NCBI GenBank assembly: GCA_934675225.1
Contig: CAKUQA010000024.1
Location: 1-9,500, forward strand
Direction: 5' to 3'
Source: an uncultured Candidatus Melainabacteria bacterium
GTDB lineage: Bacteria; Cyanobacteriota; Vampirovibrionia; Gastranaerophilales; Gastranaerophilaceae
Length of the DNA stretch: 9,500 nt
The notes beneath the pieces are model-generated. The model had not been told where the DNA came from. It made no database searches and saw only the letters and a program-made list of their open reading frames with translations. Position 1 is the stretch's first letter; each line of letters starts with the position of its first letter. Positions 5,637 through 9,500 of this stretch are shown piece by piece. A program made the translations under genes and the position numbers.

Positions 5637-7622
5637 ATGTTTGATTGGGATAAGAAAAAGAGAGTTATAGTCGGTGCGGCAGTTTCTGTTGTGCTTATTG
5701 CAGGTGTTTGTTTTGCGATATTTTATCAATCACCGGCAAAAACCGATAAAATTTATTCTTCTGCATTAGAAGATTTTTCTAAAGGTAATTACCAAAACGC
5801 GTATTACTTATTTTCTAAAGTAACTGTTTTTTCAAAATTGAAACCGATTGCAATATATCATAGAGCTGAATGCGCTAAAATGCTTGGGGATGATAAATCA
5901 GAGCTTAAGCAATATCAAATATTATTTAATAATTATCCAAAACATAAATTGAGTATTCGTTCAAGGTACTTAGCCGGTCAAAAGTTGGTAGAAACTAGAC
6001 CACAATTGGCTAAAAAATATTTTGAAAATGTTATTCATAATGCTCCAAATACAGATTATGCAATTGCATCTGAATATTATTTAGGTGTAATTTTAGAAAA
6101 CAAATATCGAGATGCAAAAATTATTCCAACATCGGTAAAAGACGATGTGCAAAACTATTATAGACATTATTTAACCAAAGCACCATCCGGAAGATTAGCT
6201 CTCAATGCTGTAAATCATTGGGCTACTTTTGCAGATAATATCAACAAGGATGATTATTTGTTAATGGCAAATACTTGTTATTTGTTTGAAGATTATACTA
6301 AAGCGAAAGAATTATTGCAAAAAACAGATACAAATGAAAATTGGACATTGGATGTTAAAAATTCTTATGCGATGAAAAATTATCCAAGAGCAAAATTTTT
6401 AACAGAAAACGGGTTACAAAAACGTTCTCAATATGTTTCTGATGAAGATATTTATGCTGCAATTGATATTTATATGAAGCTTGCAGATTCAAAAACTAAG
6501 AGTATTGAACGATTATTAAGTCTTTCTTCCGGAAAAGGGCGAGATTATCTTTTGAGCTTGAAATGTCAAAATGTTGCGCAAAATAATAAAGCCGCATGCT
6601 ACAGTAATTTATATTTAAAATATCCAAACGGAAACTTTTCTGCAGATGCTTTAGCAAATATCTTTTTTGCAAAAATAAAGTCAGGAGATTTAGTTAATGC
6701 TAGGAAAGTTGGCATGGATTATTTGAGAAAATTCCCTGATTCAAATTCTTCTCCAATGGTTATGTTTTGGCTAGGGAAAGTTGCGGAAAGACAAAATAAT
6801 TACGATGAATATACAGGATATTATAGGTCTACAATAAGTAAATATCCTGATTCGTATTATGCTTATAGGGCGTATTTGAGATTAAACCATTTTAATAATC
6901 CATTGGTTACAAATTACATAAATCCGAAACCTGTTTTGTATCCATATAAATATGCTCATAATAATATCATAGTAAAATTGGTTGATTTGAAAGATTATGA
7001 TATTGTAAATGAATTAATAGAGGATGATTTTGTTCGCAGCTGGGTGCTTTATAAAAAAGGTGATTATTCTCATTCCATGCTTGTAGCTCGTGATGCTATG
7101 GAAAAAATTAAAGAAAAACCTGATAAATATGATTTAAGATGGCGCTTAGTTTATCCTGTAATTTATTATAATGATGTAAAAAAATATGCAGGACAAACCG
7201 GAAATAATGCACCGCTAATGCTTTCTCTTGCGAGAGAAGAAAGTTATTTTGACCCACTTGCTCAAAGCATGGTTGGAGCAAGTGGTTTAATGCAAATCAT
7301 GCCTTCTACTGCAAGAGAAGTTAATGCCAAAATGGGTTTGGGGATGAATGTTTCCGAAGCATTGTTTAATCCTTATATGAATATTAAACTTGGAAATTAT
7401 TATTATCTGTTTTTGAAACGAAATCTTGAAGGTTATGATATTTCATCTGTTGCAGCTTATAACGGTGGAATAGGTTCTATTCAGAGATGGAAAACATCTT
7501 TGCATTATAATGATGCTGATGAATTTGTAGAACAAATTCCTTATCCGGAAACTAAAAACTATGTAAAAAAAGTTTTTCGAACTTATTGGAATTATATAAG
7601 AATTTATAACGGAAATGATTAA
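5637..7622 (+). CDS. slt: Membrane-anchored Slt70-type lytic transglycosylase
   Basis: Predicted to cleave the MurNAc-GlcNAc bond of peptidoglycan with formation of 1,6-anhydroMurNAc. Residues 1-9 are basic, residues 10-30 form one hydrophobic helix without a clear cleavage site, and the rest should be periplasmic. Residues ~35-500 are an alpha-helical TPR-like superhelix with recurring A-x-x-x-Y/F and Y-P patterns (FSKGNYQNAYYLFSK, LLFNNYPKHKLSI-like repeats). The catalytic SLT domain holds AREESYFDP with catalytic Glu535, then GASGLMQIMPSTAREV, NIKLGNYYY, AAYNGGIGSIQRW and the closing IPYPETKNYVKKV. The 661 residues match the Slt70 layout (E. coli Slt is ~645), but the family is usually secreted rather than N-terminally anchored. 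The start has no ribosome binding site; see the promoter entry. Confidence 0.93.
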   Translation: MFDWDKKKRVIVGAAVSVVLIAGVCFAIFYQSPAKTDKIYSSALEDFSKGNYQNAYYLFSKVTVFSKLKPIAIYHRAECAKMLGDDKSELKQYQILFNNYPKHKLSIRSRYLAGQKLVETRPQLAKKYFENVIHNAPNTDYAIASEYYLGVILENKYRDAKIIPTSVKDDVQNYYRHYLTKAPSGRLALNAVNHWATFADNINKDDYLLMANTCYLFEDYTKAKELLQKTDTNENWTLDVKNSYAMKNYPRAKFLTENGLQKRSQYVSDEDIYAAIDIYMKLADSKTKSIERLLSLSSGKGRDYLLSLKCQNVAQNNKAACYSNLYLKYPNGNFSADALANIFFAKIKSGDLVNARKVGMDYLRKFPDSNSSPMVMFWLGKVAERQNNYDEYTGYYRSTISKYPDSYYAYRAYLRLNHFNNPLVTNYINPKPVLYPYKYAHNNIIVKLVDLKDYDIVNELIEDDFVRSWVLYKKGDYSHSMLVARDAMEKIKEKPDKYDLRWRLVYPVIYYNDVKKYAGQTGNNAPLMLSLAREESYFDPLAQSMVGASGLMQIMPSTAREVNAKMGLGMNVSEALFNPYMNIKLGNYYYLFLKRNLEGYDISSVAAYNGGIGSIQRWKTSLHYNDADEFVEQIPYPETKNYVKKVFRTYWNYIRIYNGND

Positions 7623-7697
7623 TATATATAAAGCTAAATTTCTATAAAAAGCAATTTTAAATGTTTATATGTTTTATATAGTTTAGTAGGAGATTAT

Positions 7698-8402
7698 ATG
7701 ATTTCTAAGTTATCTTTAGTTCAGAATGCAGTGATGTATACGAGTAAATTAGGCTCCAAAATTAAGTATGGGGCTATAGAATCGCATACTCCATGTTTAA
7801 AAACTTTGGAAAAGGATACTTTTTGTCATAAATATTGGCAACAAATAAAATCAGAAGGCATGCTTAGAAACACAAATCAAACTTCAGTAAAATTGCATGG
7901 CTATTTAAATGGAATAAATCATCACTTGGTTACTGGTGCAAGTTCCAAAAACATGGATAAAGAATTTATGTCGTTAGGACTTACTCCGAGAGATATGATA
8001 ACTTTGACAGATATTGAATTTAAGAATTTAAAACCGACAACAGAAACTATTCATGCTTTTCGCTCAATAGGCGAAAAACAAGATTTTTTTTCTGAATATA
8101 AATTGTATAAAAATCGCCTTGGTATTAAAAAAGGTGAAATTATTGATATGAAGGAATATGCGTATGCAACATCGGACTTAAATTATGCAAAAGGGTATCT
8201 TACCAATAATAAAGGTATTCTTTATGATATAGAAATTCCTAAAGGTGCAAGAGTTTCTATAACAGGTGAAAATACAGCAACAAATGAGATAGTTTTTCCT
8301 AGAAGTTCAAAATTTGAATGTATTGGAAAAGAGCATGTGAGAAATGCTGATAATGATTATGTAATTGCTAAACTTAGATATATCTTGCCACCGGAAATCT
8401 AG
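7698..8402 (+). CDS. Putative ADP-ribosyltransferase (R-S-E class exotoxin fold), atypical active site
   Basis: 234 residues with AGGAG (7688-7692) five bases before the ATG. The C-terminal half follows the ADPrib_exo_Tox/VIP2-like order. Arg122 in HAFRSIG is the NAD-binding Arg candidate. The YAYATSD segment (residues 155-160) sits where F-x-S-T-S is expected, followed by the helix NYAKGYL, the strand ILYDIEIPKGARV, and NEIVFPRSSKFECIG with the candidate catalytic Glu197. Two deviations show: the first Ser of S-T-S is Ala157, and the residue two before Glu197 is Thr195 rather than Glu or Gln. It may therefore be a divergent transferase or an inactive relative. The N-terminal ~110 residues are of unknown fold, with no signal peptide. 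It lies 75 bases after slt without an intervening terminator, so read-through is possible. Function is inferred from motif order only. Confidence 0.68.
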   Translation: MISKLSLVQNAVMYTSKLGSKIKYGAIESHTPCLKTLEKDTFCHKYWQQIKSEGMLRNTNQTSVKLHGYLNGINHHLVTGASSKNMDKEFMSLGLTPRDMITLTDIEFKNLKPTTETIHAFRSIGEKQDFFSEYKLYKNRLGIKKGEIIDMKEYAYATSDLNYAKGYLTNNKGILYDIEIPKGARVSITGENTATNEIVFPRSSKFECIGKEHVRNADNDYVIAKLRYILPPEI

Positions 8403-8425
8403 TTTTTAAATTTTTGCATAATAAA

Positions 8426-8448
8426 AGCCTCGTCAGATTGACGAGGCT
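8426..8448. terminator. Terminator hairpin between convergent genes, stronger leftward
   Basis: AGCCTCGTCA (8426-8435) and TGACGAGGCT (8439-8448) form a perfect 10-bp stem with a 3-base loop. Read leftward it is followed by TTTTATTAT, a reasonable U-tract for the minus-strand gene ending at 8474. Rightward it is followed only by ATAAAATTT, so termination of the plus-strand gene should be weaker. Confidence 0.85.
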
Positions 8449-8473
8449 ATAAAATTTATTCGGGGAAGCATGC

Positions 8474-8920
8474 TTATTGCATGTTTTTTCTGATATTTTC
8501 TTTTTGTTTATCGATTTTTTTAATTCTGCTTTCAAGAGATTTAACTTGTTTATTTAAAGCTTTTCTTTCTGCTTTTACTGCAGTATATTGAGCATCAACA
8601 TCAGAATATTTTGCTTTATAATTTAATAATTCATTTCTAACATCGACTTGCGCATTATCAAGCTGGATAATTGCATTTTGCATTTTAGCATTTCCTACAG
8701 GTTCTTCTGATGAAGCAGTAGTTTTTGCTGCAGTAGTTGAAACTGTATTTGCTGGTTTTGCAGTTGTTGTAGTTGCAGAGGTTTTAATTGTTGAAGAAGA
8801 ATTAGTATAAGTATCTTCAAAATTTAATGGAGTGAATGCGTTTCCATCTGCATAAGCAGCGCATGAGCATGCTATTAGTACAGATAGTGATAATACAATT
8901 TTTTTAACCTTTTTGTTCAT
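8474..8920 (-). CDS. Small exported Thr/Ala-rich coiled-coil protein
   Basis: 148 residues, started by AAGGAG (8932-8927) six bases before the ATG. The basic N-terminus MNKKVKK and hydrophobic stretch to residue ~22 form a signal peptide. Cleavage could follow AYA (residues 22-24). Alternatively LIAC (15-18) could act as a lipobox, giving a lipoprotein at Cys18. Residues ~38-74 are a low-complexity Thr/Ala/Ser linker typical of extracytoplasmic spacers. From about residue 79 to the end runs a charged helix (ELLNYKAKYSDVDAQYTAVK, then KQVKSLESRIKKIDKQKENI) likely to form a coiled coil or bind peptidoglycan or other envelope polymers. It is transcribed towards the putative ADP-ribosyltransferase and away from the rRNA leader. 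No family recognised. Confidence 0.8.
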   Translation of the reverse strand: MNKKVKKIVLSLSVLIACSCAAYADGNAFTPLNFEDTYTNSSSTIKTSATTTTAKPANTVSTTAAKTTASSEEPVGNAKMQNAIIQLDNAQVDVRNELLNYKAKYSDVDAQYTAVKAERKALNKQVKSLESRIKKIDKQKENIRKNMQ

Positions 8921-8932
8921 GTTTTTCTCCTT

Positions 8933-9155
8933 ATATAAATATATAATTACTCAATTTTTATATAGTATATATTATTAAGCATGAAAATAACTCATTCAAA
9001 AAAAGGAGAATTGGGGAACAATAAAAACATGCCAACGTCATGATATATAGTGCGTTTTGAACTATTATGAAGTTTTGTAAAGTGATCAAATACCTATGTA
9101 TCAATGCTTTATAGAAAAAACGGAAAAATCATGAAAAAAACATGAGAAAAAGGGC
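8933..9155. other. Intergenic stretch with phased A-tracts, no gene
   Basis: No ORF with a plausible ribosome binding site was found on either strand. The left part (about 8940-9000) is very AT-rich and must contain the promoter of the minus-strand gene, but I cannot single out its boxes. The right part carries A-tracts at 9115-9120, 9124-9128, 9134-9140 and 9147-9151. Their centres lie about 9-12 bases apart, as in curved DNA or an UP element, directly upstream of the promoter at 9156. Confidence 0.5.
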
Positions 9156-9184
9156 TTGATTTTAAATTTTCTTTTGCATACAAT
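9156..9184 (+). promoter_or_regulatory. Candidate rrn promoter P1
   Basis: TTGATT (9156-9161), a 17-base spacer, and TACAAT (9179-9184). The predicted start is near 9191. Phased A-tracts immediately upstream would act as an UP element, typical of strong ribosomal RNA promoters. Confidence 0.6.
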
Positions 9185-9262
9185 TAGAGACGTGCCCAGT
9201 GCACAGTGAACTTTCTAAAAAACTTCTAAGTTAAGAGATTTAAACAAAATTTAAAAAACTAC

Positions 9263-9290
9263 TTGACAAAGAAAATTGATGATATAAGAT
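9263..9290 (+). promoter_or_regulatory. Candidate rrn promoter P2
   Basis: A perfect TTGACA (9263-9268) is followed after 16 bases by TAAGAT (9285-9290). GATAAT (9288-9293, 19-base spacer) is an alternative -10. It lies 107 bases after P1, making the tandem pair usual for rRNA operons, and would start transcription near 9297. Confidence 0.6.
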
Positions 9291-9296
9291 AATAAA

Positions 9297-9500
9297 TGCA
9301 GATAGCACTAGCGATTAGAAATTAAAAATAATAATTAAGAATGCATCTGAACTTATATATAGAAGGAAGTAAACCCCTAGTTATTAAATATTAGGTCTGC
9401 GTTGCAGAGCGTAAGCGGTTGAAGATTTTGAAAACGCACCTTGACAACAGAATAGCTGAAAAGAATACTTTGTTAATTCTAAAATCGAAATGATAAGGAC
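9297..9500 (+). other. Probable rRNA operon leader, upstream of a 16S gene beyond the window
   Basis: This untranslated stretch lies behind two tandem promoters. It contains AGATTTTGAAAAC (9423-9435), resembling boxA antitermination sites of low-GC bacteria (TTTGAAAAC core), then CACCTTGACAACAGAATAGC (9437-9456), similar to the conserved rrn leader/spacer element near 16S and 23S genes. CCTAGT/ATTAGG (stem around 9376-9394) can form a small hairpin, and AGAAT/ATTCT (9462-9466/9476-9480) another. No 16S sequence itself is inside the window, so the assignment rests on these leader signals. Confidence 0.65.

Noticed and set aside
9002..9050. Short ORF behind AAGGAG at 9002-9007
   Set aside because: The first usable ATG is more than 20 bases from the site and the frame ends after a few codons.
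9441..9469. Third rrn promoter TTGACA-N17-AATACT
   Set aside because: The TTGACA belongs to a conserved leader element after boxA and the -10 match is poor (four of six).
1..9500. CRISPR array, tRNA genes, insertion sequences
   Set aside because: No regularly spaced repeats, no cloverleaf with CCA end, and no transposase or terminal inverted repeats with target duplications were found on reading both strands.

Overview
The window is AT-rich bacterial DNA. It carries eight recognisable protein genes, one very small gene missed by length-based calling, and what looks like the leader of a ribosomal RNA operon at the right edge. The bacterium appears to have a Gram-negative-type envelope: there is a membrane-anchored Slt70-type lytic transglycosylase, several proteins with signal peptides, and a GDP-mannose enzyme. 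It also uses strong Shine-Dalgarno sites, and its rrn leader resembles those of Firmicutes. That mixture, together with the low GC, fits a gut-associated non-photosynthetic cyanobacterial relative (Gastranaerophilales/Melainabacteria). This assignment is inference only; the sequence carries no direct taxonomic marker.

Layout. Positions 1-1987 hold a coiled-coil protein (5' end outside the window) overlapped by a glcD-type FAD-dependent 2-hydroxyacid dehydrogenase. Positions 1988-2288 look intergenic but are densely organised. A near-consensus promoter (TTGACA-N18-TATAAT) faces right into a strongly folded RNA. That RNA encodes a 24-residue Leu/Ile-rich amphipathic peptide, and its Shine-Dalgarno sequence is locked in a hairpin. 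A second consensus promoter (TTGACA-N17-AATAAT) faces left, and its transcript would run antisense to the 3' half of the first RNA and stop at an intrinsic terminator inside the peptide gene. This is the architecture of a type I toxin-antitoxin module and is the main discovery candidate of the window. A HExxH putative metallopeptidase (2289-3089) follows, apparently from a leaderless mRNA.

Positions 3229-3984 encode an exported protein of unknown function. It converges, across a shared bidirectional terminator, on manC/algA-type mannose-1-phosphate guanylyltransferase/mannose-6-phosphate isomerase (4047-5435, minus). A 200-bp divergent promoter region separates manC from the lytic transglycosylase gene (5637-7622), which again has almost no 5' leader. 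Next comes a protein whose C-terminal half matches the layout of the R-S-E class of ADP-ribosyltransferase toxins (7698-8402), with changes in two of its motifs. It converges on a small exported, Thr/Ala-rich, coiled-coil protein (8474-8920, minus).

The last ~500 bases contain no gene. They hold phased A-tracts, two tandem sigma70-type promoters and a boxA-like leader, as expected just upstream of a 16S rRNA gene beyond the edge. Apart from glcD with its upstream partner, most genes look like single transcription units; the mannose enzyme, the transglycosylase and the exported proteins share an envelope theme but no evident pathway.
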